Part shown: positions 50,874 to 62,907 of the stretch, one piece after another | How positions within the stretch are numbered: position 1 is the first letter of the stretch | Layout of the letters: the number at the start of each line of letters is the position of its first letter | Source: Adiantum capillus-veneris | Lineage: Eukaryota; Streptophyta; Polypodiopsida; Polypodiales; Pteridaceae | Direction of reading: 5' to 3' | Assembly: GCA_014529385.2 (NCBI GenBank) | Contig: CM043958.1 | Span: 76,147,169 to 76,211,168 of the forward strand | Length of the DNA: 64,000 nucleotides | Program-made: the position numbers and the translations under genes | The notes under the pieces: generated by a model | Seen by the model: the letters and a program-made list of their open reading frames with translations, nothing else | Databases searched by the model: none | Told to the model about the DNA's origin: nothing

Positions 50874-52016
50874 GTGGCACTTCTTACAGGGCCCAAAAGT
50901 GAGTCCAACTTTCTCCTAATGAGAGAGGAGGAATCCAAAGAACGAGAAAGAAGCAAATCCCTAAGTTCCTCTGAAGATGTGGCTCCACAAAAACAATGGT
51001 CTAGACGGTCGTCAAATCCTCCCAAGAGGAAACAGTCAACCCATAGTCCTCCTCCCAAGAGGAAACAATCAACCCATAGTCCTCCTCGTGACTTCGAAAG
51101 GAAAGAGAGGAAACAAAGCAATAAAAAGGCAAGAAAGAGGTCACCCTCTTCTCCTTCTTTTTCACCTTTCTCCTCTTTCAACAAAAGCAACATCTATTCT
51201 CCTAGAGAATACAAGAGGAGAGGACAATGAAAATCTTATCCTGCATGGAAAAGCCCCCAAAAGCTCAAGAAACTCAAAGAGGGAGGAAAGAGCATCTATT
51301 TTTCTACCTATGATGGCACCTTTGGTGCCACCAATAAAGTATTGTCCTTCACCCAGCAATTTGATGCGGCCTTTGGACACAAGGGCTTCACGAAGTCCTC
51401 CAAGCTACAACATGTAGCTATGCACTTCCAAAAATTTGTTCATCAATGGTGGGCTAGCCTTCGTGGAAATGAAAAGTCTCAAAGACATGAAAAAATGTAT
51501 GAGTTTCCATCATGAAGCAATTCCATGCAAGCGATGCATAGGACAAAGTGCTTATCGAATGGCAGAGTTTGAAGCTTCTCTCCAACGAGTCCATTCACAA
51601 ATATGTAGACAAGTTTTGGGATTTACATTTTATCCTACTCTCTTTCAAAAGATAGACTTTGTCGAGAAAAACCAGCAATTCTGTTACCTGAAGAAATAGC
51701 CGAGTATGTCAACTCTTAATGGCCTAATTCTATCACTGAAGTAATCCACCACACTATGGTTGCTTTGCACATCAATTTCCAACAAGGGGCTAGAAGGAAT
51801 GCCAAGCCCATGGAAAGAAAAGAGAAAAGTGATGCAAAGGGGAAAAGCAATGCCCAAAATTCTTCCCAAGGTAATTCCAACAACAACAATCGATCCAAGG
51901 AGAAGGGAGTTTACAAACATAAAAGTAAAATCTTTCCTAAAGAGCTAGAAGATTTTTGTAAGGACCACAAGTGTGGGGAGCAAAGAAGACTTTTTCATCT
52001 CTCCTCTCCAACATGA
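50874..52016 (+). pseudogene. Chromovirus gag remnant
   Basis: It opens with a basic Arg/Ser/Lys-rich tract containing a duplicated PPKRKQSTHSP motif. A decayed capsid region follows: IYFSTYDGTFGATNKVLSFTQQFDAAFGHKGFTKSSKLQHVAMHFQKFVHQWWASLRG (51295-51475), then a Gly/Asn/Lys-rich stretch up to 52016. Stops and shifts interrupt it (e.g. after 51230 and near 51515). It belongs with the pol remnants that follow on the same strand. No 5' LTR or PBS was recognised upstream. Confidence 0.7.
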
Positions 52017-52314
52017 GAATGTTATCCTACGGGCACCATGGTTCAACCGCATGGCTTCCAACATGAAGTTCCCTGAAAGAACACTCTACTTCACCTAAAA
52101 GGAAAAGAGCATGTATATATATTCTAATAAGTCTAGTCATACTATAAAACTTGTAATTTCACTTGCTTTTGATAAGTTAGTGAAAAGCTCAGTTTTTGAG
52201 TACATGATTTTTGTCAAAGAGTCTCTAAATGATGCGAATGTTTTAACAAAACAAAGTGCTAGGAATCAAGAAGAATTAGACTTGTCTAATTTTCTAAATG
52301 GATTCTAAGATGTG

Positions 52315-53760
52315 TTTTTCAATGATATCCTTATGGACTTACCTCCAAAATGAGGGGATTATGACCATCCATTTGAGCTCCTACCAGGAAGTTCACTGCC
52401 TACTAACAAGCCTCCTTATTGAGTTTCCCAAGCTCAACAAGAGGAGATCATGAGGCAAGTACAAGAATTGGTAGACATAGGGATGGTTAGGCCTAGCTCC
52501 TCTCCCTTTTGTTCTCCAATCCTTTTAGTGCAAAAGAAAGACGGTACATACCGCATGTGTGTGGACTATCGAGCGCTAAACCATATCACTATCAAAAACA
52601 AATTTCCCATACCGCGTGTAGAAGATCTTTTTGATAAGCTACAAGGTTTAACCTACTTCAATAGGATTGACCTTAAAAGTGGCTATCATCAAATAAGGAT
52701 AGTGAATGAGATATCCAAAAGACAATGTTCCGTACAACATTTGGTCTTTATGAATATCTAGTCGTGCCTTTTGGCTTGACTAATGCACCAACCAAATTCA
52801 ATCGTTTAATGGAGAAACTCTTTAGACATTGTTGCAAGTTCAGTGGAGTGTTCTCTAATGATATTATCATCTGATCCAAGTCCTTGGAGGAGCACAAGCA
52901 ACATCTCCAAGTTGATTTTCAAGCTTTGAGGGAGAACAAGCTTTTAATCAATCAGAAGAAGATCAAAATTTTCCTTCAAGAGATTCAATACTTAGGTCAT
53001 ATTATCTCTCAAGATGGTATCCGTATGGATCCATCAAAGTTGGAGGTAATAAAAGCATGTCCTAATCCAAAGAACCTACATGAGCTATGAAGATTTAGTG
53101 GTATGTGTGCATATTATAGATGCTTTATAGCCAAATTCTCTCAGACAGCAAGACCATTGCATGAATTAACAAAGAAAAATGCTAAGTAGTTATGGACTGC
53201 TAAGGAGCAAAATTCTTTTGAAAATCTCAAAGAGAAGATTACCTCCCAACGAGTCCTTATGCTTCCGGATCTCTCAAAGCCATTTGAGGACCAATGTGAT
53301 GCTTGTGGTGATTGCCTTGGAGCAGGTTTGCTTTAAGAAGGGCATGCCATAGCATATGAGAGCTGAAGGCTCAATGTCGATGAACGAGTCTTGGGTATAC
53401 AAAAAAGAGCTTTAGTTGTTCTACATGTCCTAGACACATTGAAGCTTGATTTATTGGGGACTCCATTTATTTTGCCAACGGACCACCAAAGTCTCAAGTA
53501 CTTCATGACTCAAACCAAGCTTTCTGACAAACAAATGAGGTGGAAAATTTTTCTTTTGCAATTTTATTTTCATATTGCTCACATTGCTGGTAAGCACAAT
53601 CAAGTGGCCGATGCACTTTTACAATGTTCAAGAGTTAATGCAGTGTGTATAGCAACTCACAATGATCTATCTTCTATGATAGGTGAGTATGCTACTGACC
53701 CCAAATTTAGAGACATGATTTCAACCCTTGCATTGCAAAAGAAATAAGAACCATTCACCT
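52315..53760 (+). pseudogene. Chromovirus reverse transcriptase and RNase H, inactive
   Basis: The RT reads [39 protein letters not shown], then [33 protein letters not shown]. After a frame change near 52720 come VVPFGLTNAPTKF and GVFSNDII where the catalytic Y/F-x-D-D should be: one Asp is Asn. A stop follows at about 52874. The connection domain (YLGHIISQDGI) and RNase H (FEDQCDACGDCLGAGL; TDHQSLKYFMTQ; AGKHNQVADAL) are present with stops. Family: chromodomain-containing Ty3/gypsy. Confidence 0.9.
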
Positions 53761-54660
53761 TGCAGGGTCGTTATCTTCTCCATGGAAATAGTCTATGTGC
53801 TACCCACTCCCTTCGTGAGAAAGTCATGTATGAATCCCATGCTCCTCCCTATGTGGGGCATAGAGGAATTCAACCTACTCTTTGAGGAGTAGAGACGTAC
53901 TTCTATAGGCCTACCATGAAAGTAGACATACAAGAGTATGTTTAAAAATTTGGGGTATACCAAAATACCAACTATGATAGAGGGAAGCAACTTGGATTAC
54001 TCCAGCCATTGCCAATCCCTAATTCACCATGGGAGAGTATATCCATGCATTTTATCTTTGGATTAACCAAGTCTATCTATGGGAATACAAGAATATGGAC
54101 AGCAATTGACATGTTTAGCAAGCAATCACACTTTATTCTTGTCAAAAAGACTATTAAAGAACACAAAATGTCAACCCTCTTCATATCTCATATTTTTAAA
54201 CACCATGGATTTCCAATATCCATCGTGTCAGATAGAGATCCTAGAATGACCACTAATTTTTTGAAATATCTCTTTGAGAATATAGGTACAAGATTGAATT
54301 TCTCTTTGGCTTATCACCCACAAAATGGACGGCCAAAGTGAGATAGTCAATCTTATGATTCTCAATCTACTAAAGACTTATGTTACAAAAGTAGATCAAC
54401 ACTTACAATCGGAGAAGTACTTACCCCTTGTAGAGTATGCGTACAATAATAATATCCATACTACTATGGGAAAGGCACCTTTTGAGATCATAAAGGGAAG
54501 ACCTAAAAGTCCCTTTCTACTTAAAATACATGGGAAGATCTTTGATGCCGATGAGTATAGCCGTGGCCTACAAGAATCTTTCGAAAAAAGAAGGAGGATA
54601 TATCCATCTCTCAACAGAGGAAAAAATCTACTGCTGATAATCACAGAAGGGCCTTAACGT
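53761..54660 (+). pseudogene. Chromovirus integrase remnant
   Basis: Zinc-binding fragments (YESHAPPYVGHRGIQPTL; decayed) are followed by the catalytic core: PWESISMHFIFGLTKSIYGNTRIWTAIDMFSKQSHFI, with the first Asp at AIDMF. The second is in IVSDRDPRMTTNF, and AYHPQN continues after a one-base shift at 54330 into GQSEIVNLMILNLLKTYV. The usual 'MDFI' has become MHFI. The GPF/Y module follows in broken frames to ~54830. Confidence 0.88.
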
Positions 54661-54829
54661 TCAAAGAAAATAATTGGGTCTTACTCAAGTTTCCTAAGGC
54701 TCAGTTAAGGCAAACAACGGGCAAGAATCCTTCGGGCCATCAAAAGTATTATGCTAAACTAGCAAAAAGATACTATGGTCCTTTTCAAATCTTGAAGCCA
54801 ATCAATGACATGGATTATTAACTCAAGTT

Positions 54830-55064
54830 TCCAAATTATTGGATCATACACAATTCTTTTCATATGAGACTACTTAAGACCTACAAAGAAGAGCCACCAA
54901 GAGAGCCAATTATTCAAGATCCTCCGAAAATCAAAAACAAAGAAGAGGTGCTACAATCGGAAGCTATCCTTTCGCATGAAGACAAGGTACTACGAGGTAA
55001 GATTATCCAACGGGATCTTAATAGTTTCAAAAATTATCCTTTTGAAGATGCTAGATGGATGTAA
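54830..55064 (+). pseudogene. Chromodomain remnant of the 51-55 kb chromovirus
   Basis: After IHNSFHMRLLKTY the frame reads AILSHEDKVLRGKIIQRDLNSFKNYPFEDARWM, with the terminal 'P.EDA.W' motif of plant retroelement chromodomains. It ends with TAA soon after. It closes the coding part of the element. Confidence 0.75.
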
Positions 55065-55154
55065 GGAATACATCTTAAGGATAGTATGAACCTTGTCAAT
55101 GCTTACAATGCTACCTTAGAGTACATGAAATATCTAGCCAACCCAAATGATTTA

Positions 55155-55760
55155 CTCATATTAAACTGATCATTTCATGTGGGAGAACAAATGGGAACAA
55201 GGGTTAGAATATATACATGTGCTTATTAGTCTATCTCAACACAGGGCCAGGGTTAAAGGGTCCAAATGAGAGATGGTTTTTCAAAGAGCAAGGCTAGCTA
55301 ATGTAGCAAGCACGACCAACAACTTAGCCATTAATCACCTCAATCACCTCAAGAACCTTAGTCAGCAATCACGACCAGCACCTTATTCATCAAGCATAAC
55401 AAGCACCTCAATAACCTTAGTGAGCAAGCATGACAAGCACCTCAAGCACCTTAGTCAACAAGCATGACAAGCACCTCAAGCACCTCAAGCTTGGGCCAAG
55501 TTCCCACCTCAAGCACATCCCTAGCTTGCCTAAGGTCAAATGATTTTTAACACTAACATTTGGAGGTCTTTAATAAAGATACCCCTAAGGTCTTTAAGCT
55601 CCATTAGCTAGCCTTGCTCTTTGATAGAACATCTCGCATTTGGACCCTTTAACCTTGGCCCCGTGTTGAGATAGATCCATAAGCACATGTCTATATTCTA
55701 ACCCTTGTTCCCATTTATTCTCCCACATTAAATGATCAATTTAATATGAGAAAATAATTT
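55155..55760. repeat. Large inverted repeat built from PPT-LTR edges, arms ~150 bp
   Basis: 55155-55303 recurs as reverse complement at 55600-55760 (shared: gatcattt.atgtgggagaa.aaatgggaacaagggttagaatat). Each arm carries a purine tract 'gtgggagaa' that fits the PPT of the chromovirus to the left. The second arm is therefore the 3' end of a sister element in opposite orientation. The loop is 296 bp. Confidence 0.85.
55313..55495. repeat. Minisatellite of CAAGCACCTCAA-type units
   Basis: Degenerate units of about 24-36 bp such as 'agcaagcatgacaagcacctcaagcacctt' repeat five to six times in the loop of the inverted repeat. Confidence 0.8.
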
Positions 55761-57340
55761 GGGCTGATTAGATATTAGATTTATGAGAGAAGACAATCAT
55801 GCAAACTCTATTATAGTTACAAAAATAAAAGCCTCTATAATCACAAGGGTAAATACAAATTCTTGTTCCACCACTAACTCAACCTATGGCTCCTAGATAG
55901 AAAACCAAATGGTGTTCCATGGAGCGGAAATGGAATAACCATGACACACATGAGGGTTATTTCAGACCAGAATATGATAGTGATAGACAACTTTTTGCAT
56001 GTACAGAGAGTAGTGTGTAAATGCATGGACATGTGTACAAAAATATACAAATACATGCATTTGTAATCTTCACAAAATGAATTAGGTTTTGAAACATGAT
56101 GCAACATGTACACATTAAAAATATCTAGGTTTGCATGTTAGTAATTGTGCACATATACATGCTTGGACATGGTGTTGAGGCCTTGAATGTGGGGCTAAGT
56201 GCCCTATTTTGGCACTAGGGTTTATGTTTAAGATTCTTAGAATGTAAATAATGCAAGTGGGAAGTGTGGGGACTCTCATCCTGCCCCGGAAGTTTGACAC
56301 ATGTGGTAAATGTTTATTTATGAATTTTGTTATGTGGAAAAAAATTCTTATTATCAAGGATCAAGCATACAAAATTTTGTGAAATTCAAAGTGTGCTTGA
56401 TATTTTTTCCACAAAAGAAGCCCGTCGGGTGTCAAAACTAGCCAAAAATGGCTCAAAAAGGTTAAAAAAGGGTCAAAATGGTGTGAAAAGGCTAAACTTT
56501 TCCACATCACTCGTGGTGATATACATGTCTAATATGAGGAAGTTTCTCTAGAATCCATTAGGATCAATTTTATCTCTCTATGTGGAATAACAACCACAGT
56601 TCCTATAGGTGGTCCATGTAGTCTTGTCTTCTTTATTTCTTGCTTTCAAGTGCACAAAAAAATGAATGAGACTTGTTCTCTTCAATTCTGCACTTGGGAG
56701 AGACTATGGAAGCTCTAAGGTCTCCATTTATGTGTGTGTGTTAGAAAAACCCAGGGAAGAAGGTGCAACTTTTTACAAGACTATGTGACCATAGATCAAT
56801 GCCATTAGCGTTGATGCTGGAACCAAAGAGTCCAATAGAGTGGAATTTGGTGAAGTTTTTGCAAGGATTTAAGATTGTAATTTTGTGACTAGATCATTTT
56901 CAATTTTTGATGGTCTTTTTTGTGTCTTTTGGTGTGTCCATCAAGTGTGGTTCCCAACTTTGATCAACTCGACTCACTATGTATCATCTACAGATATGCA
57001 AGACTTGTATGTCAAGGCGTTTGAAGCTAGAATTTAGTATGGGGGGAGGTTTTTCACTCATATCTTGAGTGTTTGGGTGTGAGGTTAGGAAAGTAGGTGA
57101 AACCCTTGTGTTTTTCTAAGGTGCAAGGGTGTGTAAGTGTGCACATGGTGTCTTTTGCTCCATCATCCTTTGGCGACCTTGTTTAGGAGAGGAAATTTCT
57201 TGATTTTGTACCCAGGTGAAGTGGTTCTTCTTTGAGGTTTTGAATTTTTTAAGAGAGAGTGTTGGTGTGGCTGAAGCACAAGAGTTCAACTCTTGTGTAA
57301 TCTGTCAAATAAATCAAAAGAAAATCCAAAAGGATTGCAT
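55761..57340. other. No gene recognised
   Basis: No domain, PBS or repeat could be identified. A purine-rich stretch near 56440-56490 (ggctcaaaaaggttaaaaaagggtcaaaatgg) is mildly repetitive. Confidence 0.5.
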
Positions 57341-57359
57341 CTAGTAGGACAATGTTTAT

Positions 57360-58130
57360 AGATAAGGAAGATGTGAAGACTGAGTTTCTAGCTTTGAGTG
57401 GCATACCCTCAATATGCACATTGTAAATGATGAAGCAAAGCTTAATGTGTTTAATCTTGCACTTAAAGGGGAAGCTCATGAATGGCTTGAAGGATTGGAG
57501 GAAGACAAAAAACAGACATAGGAGGGCTTGAAGCAAGCATTTTTTTATAGGTTTGGGAAGAGATTGAAAATTATAGAAGCATCGACAAAGTTGAGAAAGA
57601 ATATGTCCATGATAAATTTCAAGAGTTTTTGCACTACTACGAAGGACTTTTGGTGAAATTAGAGATGGTATCCCAAATACCACTAGGGGGTTTGTTCAAA
57701 GTGCATCAATTTATGGATTGTCTTCATCTAAAGGTAAGGGAGAAGGTCCCTCAAGAGGAGCCTCCTATATTTGAAAGAGTAGTGGAAATTACCAAGGCCA
57801 AGAGAAAGAAGGTCAAATCAAGGTGGAAGCAAGGTATGACACATGTTGAGCCAGTGATAGTGTAACCAATGGTTCTTATGGTAGAGAATGACACAATGGA
57901 GTGGGAGGCTCAAGGCCCTAATCTCATCACCACCAGGGATTTTCATGATCTTGCTAGTTAATTCCAACAATTAAGGATTAACATAATGTATAGAATTCAA
58001 AAGATGAGAGCGGCCAACAAGTTGAGGAAGGGAGCAAGGGCTACAAGGAAGAAGCTATGATTGTGGTAAAGAGGTCACTATGCCCTTGATTGTCTTGAAC
58101 CACCAAGAGAGCAAAGAGGGATGTATCCAT
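57360..58130 (+). pseudogene. Gypsy gag remnant with broken zinc knuckle
   Basis: Frames read AKLNVFNLALKGEAHEWLEGLEEDKKQ, then EYVHDKFQEFLHYYEGLLVKLEMVSQIPLGGLFKVHQFMDCLHLKVREKV, the helical capsid pattern. Near 58055 the sequence encodes SYDCGK.GHYALDC after one base shift: a CX2CX4HX4C knuckle whose first Cys is Ser. No intact frame remains. Same strand as the RT and integrase pieces at 59.4-60.4 kb. Confidence 0.7.
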
Positions 58131-59420
58131 TGTATGAAAAAAAATGAGGAGGAGAGGAGAAAACCATCAAGACTGGGCACTAGAAGCACCATGGAAGCAT
58201 CAACAACTTGAATTGCTACCTGCAAATGGAGAAGGTAGGTCTTGGAAAATAAGAGACCCGGACATGATAAGGATAAAGAGATGAAATAAGTGAGGGAAAC
58301 AAGAGCAAAGAAGGGTAAAGCTAAAGTAGATGATCAACAAGAGAGGGAAACAAAGTAAACTAGGTCCAAAGAACTACCCTCTTGGTCAAGATGTTAAATA
58401 TTATAATATTGTTGATGACATACGAAATCAAAAGGCCAATGTATATTTTGGTCAATTGATGTCTTTAAACACTAAGCTGAGAAGAAAATGTACAAAATGT
58501 GTGAGTACACTACCTCCTTCAAAGACGGGAAAGCATCAAATCATGGTGTCATCCTTGAGGGTTTATCACCCTATAAATATGGTACCAATAGTTGAAGAAG
58601 CTATGTTGGAAAAGAAGACAAAAGTGCAAGGTGGATGCTAGTTCCCACTGTGTGTCATGAATGAGGCTATCAGGAAGGAAGCAGGTCTCAAGATGTATGT
58701 GAATGATTCGATTGGTGTATGAGGATGTCAAGGTGTATTAGGATAGTTAAAGTTGATTTCTATGTGATGCAAGCGGGTAAAAATGCTTACCCAACATTTT
58801 AGGGAGGCCATGGTTTACAAACCTTGGTGCTAATCAAGACTGGGACATAAGCTTGATCACCATCACCAACCAAGGGAAATGAAGTACCATAGTCTAAAAT
58901 ATGAAGACACATGAGAGCCATACACAACCTTTAGTGGACATGCAAGATACAGACAGAATAAGAAATGGATCATATTATAGCGATGCTTCATCTACGTCAT
59001 ATGAAGGAACTGCAGAGGGATGTAATTGTGTCATTATCTATCTGGGATAAGTGTTGAAAAGGAAGCATCCTGTAGATCAAGGAAGAGAAGGAGAATCCAA
59101 AAAGCAATAGTAGGGCATACCAAAGTGAATACAAGAGGCATGTTGAGAGAAGATAGGATAGAACAAGAGAAGAAAGAGTATGAATATATGTTTGCAGAGT
59201 TTCCAAAGCTATTTGACACTGAATATATGGAGTATTAAGGAGAGAGGGACCAAGCATAGAATCAACTTAAAAGAGGGTGCCAAGAAAAATTCTCAAAAGC
59301 TTGGGAGATTGGGGGTCATTCATGTGAAGGCACTTCTTGAAGAAGTGATAAAGCTTTTAGAATCAAATTTTATCTTTTGAGTGGAGGAGTCTAAATGGTT
59401 TCTCCAGTAGTTATTGCGTG
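58131..59420. other. Decayed retroelement interior
   Basis: This lies between gag and RT pieces of the same gypsy relic, so it should hold the protease. I could not recognise a DSG/DTG motif in any frame. Short frames have no known domain. Confidence 0.45.
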
Positions 59421-59429
59421 TAAGAATAA

Positions 59430-59700
59430 TGGAAGATGCAGGGCAGTGTATGTGTTGATTTAAAAACTTTGAATACTACCACAAAAAGGAATCATTATCC
59501 ACTACCCTTCCAAGATGAAATCCTCAATCAAGTTTCAAATCATGAATGCTACTCAATCGTGGATGGAATTCTCTTGCTACTTTCAAATTTCAATATCAGT
59601 TTAAGATCAATTGAAGACTACCTTCATAAAAAAGGTAGTCTTCATGTATATTGTGGATGCATATATGATGATGTTTAATGGTGTATACAAGAAAGTTCCT
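59430..59700 (+). pseudogene. Gypsy reverse transcriptase fragment
   Basis: The frame reads VCVDLKTLNTTTKRNHYPLPFQDEILNQVSNHECYSIVDGI, matching the 'CVDYR.LN..T..N.YPLP..DE.L......F..LD' core of RT. After a shift, QLKTTFIKK is readable. The YxDD box is gone. Confidence 0.8.
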
Positions 59701-60199
59701 CAAAAGGAAAGTGGTGGGTGATCATCAAGAATCCAAAAAGGGATGTAATATTTCCTAGATATTATGATCTTAATGAAGCTGAAAGCAACAATGAGTCCGC
59801 GTACCTTAGTCTTTTTCTTGTATTGAAGTAGTGTGTTGAGTTTGGATTGAGTAGGGTCATTTGAAGGGGGATGCATTGCTAGTCATGAATCAATTGTTTG
59901 GTTTGTGAGAAGTTATGAAAGACAGCTTGAAGAAATGGTTTCTGGTTCTCAAGAAGATCATGTATTATTTTGAGCAAGTACAGTTTAAGCACGTTCCTTG
60001 CGATTAGAAAAAAGAATTTGATGAGATTTCTAGGGAAAGGTTGGATGCGTTGGTAGCTTCTTTAAAGTTTAAAAAATCCATGTATGCAAGAAGGGAGTCG
60101 CTACAAGATGTAGAGGTATTTCTTGGTAAAGGAAAATGTCCAAAGATCATGTCAAAGATTCAGTGTAAGAGAAAAGTTTCAAAAACAAGAAAATAAACA

Positions 60200-60420
60200 T
60201 TGGTAGGTAAGGATCTTATGTTTTATGGAAGGGATATCATTATAAGTAAAGTTCCATACAAAGAAGAAATAGGTTTCCTTTTGAAGCATTTCCATGAAAT
60301 AACACATCATCAACTCAAGGACCAAGTTGTCTTTCGTATTCTAAGAGCAGCTTACTATTGGCCCTCTATGATGAGAGATGCTTATTTTTTGTGCAAGTCA
60401 TGTAATGAATGCCAAGTGTT
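60200..60420 (+). pseudogene. Gypsy integrase zinc-binding fragment
   Basis: The frame reads LLKHFHEITHHQLKDQVVFRILRAAYYWPSMMRDAYFLCKSCNECQ, the HHCC zinc-binding module of retroelement integrases with YYWP. It breaks off at a CA microsatellite at 60421; the catalytic core is absent. Confidence 0.85.
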
Positions 60421-60720
60421 TGCACACACACACACACACACACCCTAGCACACACGCACCCTCTCTCTCATTCACCATCCCCCCCCCCCCCCCCTCCCTT
60501 TTCGCCTTTGCATCGCCAGTTCCAAAAATCAAGATTAAAAGAAAAAAATATATATATATATATATTAATACCCATTTCCCTCCCTTGTTCCCACACACGC
60601 ATACACACACACACACACACATATATACACACCCACACTTATACACCTACACATACACATGCTCATGCACATGCACCCATACATACACACACACATATAC
60701 GCACACACCACATATAAAAA
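60421..60720. repeat. Microsatellite cluster (CA, C, TA, CA variants)
   Basis: CA tracts at 60422-60442, 60605-60622 and around 60640-60710, a C run at 60480-60494 and TA at 60548-60564. It cuts the integrase frame, so it marks a break or an SSR-mediated rearrangement. Confidence 0.9.
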
Positions 60721-60920
60721 ATACAAAAAGGGGAGGATTTAACGACTACGACACTACAAACAAAGGAGGACGATCCGGATCACGCGATACCAACAACGAA
60801 AAGAACAAAGGTGCCGAAGGCATGTCCCGGACGACCCCAAAGAGACGTATGCACTACACCGACGCACCTGCAAGCTGCCATTCACCGGTATCACATGACC
60901 ACGACACCATTTTCAGTAAA

Positions 60921-61720
60921 CTGTAGGTTATTATCATCTTTTTTTGAGTTTTCACCCAAGCCTTGTAAAAAGATCCCCAAATTGTAAATTTCCCTCTCTC
61001 TAGGTGATGGTCACAAAGGCCCACCTAGAGGTTTTCATTTTAATAACTCCCAAGACAAAGCAAGGGTGAACCACCCAGGGCCCACCGCCTTGCTTTGTTT
61101 CCCCGATTAGCTTACCCTAATCAAGCCAGATTACCCTAATCTAAAGCAGCCAACACCTATAAAAAGGCACTAAAAGGTCCCTATCCGGGGGGGGGGGTAG
61201 TTCATTAGAGGTCAGCACTTGGTAGAGTTTTAGTGGGAGGAGTTGACACCATTGGCATCACATTAGGGGGGATTTAGTGTAATGGTTTGTTTTAGGAATT
61301 GCACCATGTGCAGGAAGCTACGTCCACCTCTCGAATCCAATGGTCGATGCATACACACATACACATTCTTGGTAGCAAGTTTCACATCATCAAGTCGTCT
61401 TTAGAGAACGCACCAAGTAGATTCACCATCTCTTCTCCCTATCGCTCTATCACCATGGTGTGCCACCTCGCCGGAAGGAAGGGCATTGTAAATACGGCAA
61501 GAAATAATTCTCCCTCACACCCCCGAGGGTTTTCATCATTTGTCAATGCTCTGTGTGTGTGTGTGTAATTTTGCGGTGTTCACATCACCGTTGTCTGCGT
61601 CCTAGTCGCTCAAAGCTAGGTGGTGCCCCATGTTCGCTTTACCGTGACTGGCTCAAGGCGTGCATCGGCTCCCGACGTTTTAGAGGCCGTTGGGGTCCGT
61701 GTCTCTCTTTGCTCCCATCA
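60921..61720 (+). mobile_element. 5' LTR of a second gypsy relic (left edge uncertain)
   Basis: It ends ...CTCCCATCA directly before the PBS-like TTTGGTGCCCACTGAGG. A TATA box 'TATAAAAAGG' lies at 61158-61167. The left boundary is an estimate. A CG-rich stretch follows the TATA box. Confidence 0.5.
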
Positions 61721-61721
61721 T

Positions 61722-61737
61722 TTGGTGCCCACTGAGG
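61722..61737 (+). other. Primer binding site-like sequence
   Basis: 'TTGGTGCCCACTGAGG' stands directly after the LTR terminus CA, as in many plant Ty3/gypsy elements that read TTTGGTGCCCAC here. The tRNA is not assigned. Confidence 0.55.
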
Positions 61738-61793
61738 AGGGCTTCTTGGAAACCTTTGGTCTACAATGTTGAAAGTAACGCACGTCATCAATT

Positions 61794-62230
61794 ATGGACA
61801 AATGGTTGAAGGAATTCTCTAACTGGATGACGGAAGAGGAGGAGACTAAAGAGGCACTAGTCGCTTTCATTCAAGTGCTACTGCCAAGCTGTAGTATCGT
61901 CAGTATTCAAGAGGTAAGCTCCCCATCTCGTGTTGCTCGTTCTAACCACAAATTGAGAGCATCAGGTGGGAGGCCTATGAAGTGTCATCACTGTTATCAA
62001 CCAACGCACACTGTCAATGAGTGCCAGCAACGAAGGCAGCGGAGGGACTGAAATCATCTACATCGACATTCACCACGAGGAGATCGTCCACATCAAAGGA
62101 GGAAAGAAAACGATAAGACCCCTCTTTCCTAAGGAAACTACTCCAAAATGGCCTAAAAGGGCTGCTCGAGCCAAAGGCAAGGAGAGCCTAAGCCAGTCTG
62201 GAAACACATGACCCCAAAGGGAGAATCATC
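61794..62230 (+). pseudogene. Gypsy gag remnant with zinc knuckle
   Basis: It starts MDKWLKEFSNWMTEEEE 57 bases after the PBS and reaches GGRPMKCHHCYQPTHTVNECQQRR, a CX2CX4HX4C knuckle. The usual capsid (~250 residues) is missing between start and knuckle, so the gag is internally deleted. The frame then shifts. Confidence 0.7.
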
Positions 62231-62461
62231 TGGCCAAGCGAGTACTTCAAGCTCAGAGAGCCGGGTCGTACCTAGCTTGCGAAAGAGAAAGTCATCCGAA
62301 GCTAAGCGGCCAAAGGTCGCCTATCGATTCGCACGGTGCATGTGAGTGCTGCTAGTCCACTTCAACAATCCTGAAGCAGAAGTGGTGAGAAGATTTCCAT
62401 GCCCTAGAGAGGAGTGGTTCTACTACTGTTCTCGCTGTTTTGGAGGACGAGTAGAGGGTCT

Positions 62462-62907
62462 TCCGTCTCTTTCCGCCTAGAGGGATGTCTTCTCATGGAG
62501 TGAAGAAAATGACCAGCAATTTACCAAGGTGAAGCAAATTCTAGCTAAGCTTCCCACCATTTCACCTCCCAACTGGGACGAGACATTCTATGTGAACCCT
62601 AGTGTAGGAAGTGATACACTCGAAGCCGTATTAATGCAAAAGGACCCTCAAACTTCTTTCATGCGTCCTACTACTTCTCTAGTCGTGTCATGACCCCATC
62701 AAAAAATGGATTCACAGCAGTAGAACACATGGTTCTCGCACTAATGTTTGCTACCACAAAGTTCCGCTCCTACCTTTTGCCTAGACCCTTTGTAATTCTG
62801 ACAATGGAGGAGGTCTTCCCATATGTAATGCGACACATGGATGTCTCATCTAGGATCTCTAAATTTCAGCAGCTTCTCAATTTGCTTTATCAAGGGATTT
62901 TTATATA
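62462..62907 (+). pseudogene. Gypsy RT end and RNase H fragment
   Basis: One frame reads FSWSEENDQQFTKVKQILAKLPTISPPNWDETFYVNPSVGSDTLEAVLMQKD, the RT/RNase H junction. After a shift near 62660 the next reads FTAVEHMVLALMFATTKFRSYLLPRPFVILTMEE, which is RNase H. Only about 230 bases separate it from the gag remnant, so nearly all of pro-RT is deleted. Confidence 0.8.
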
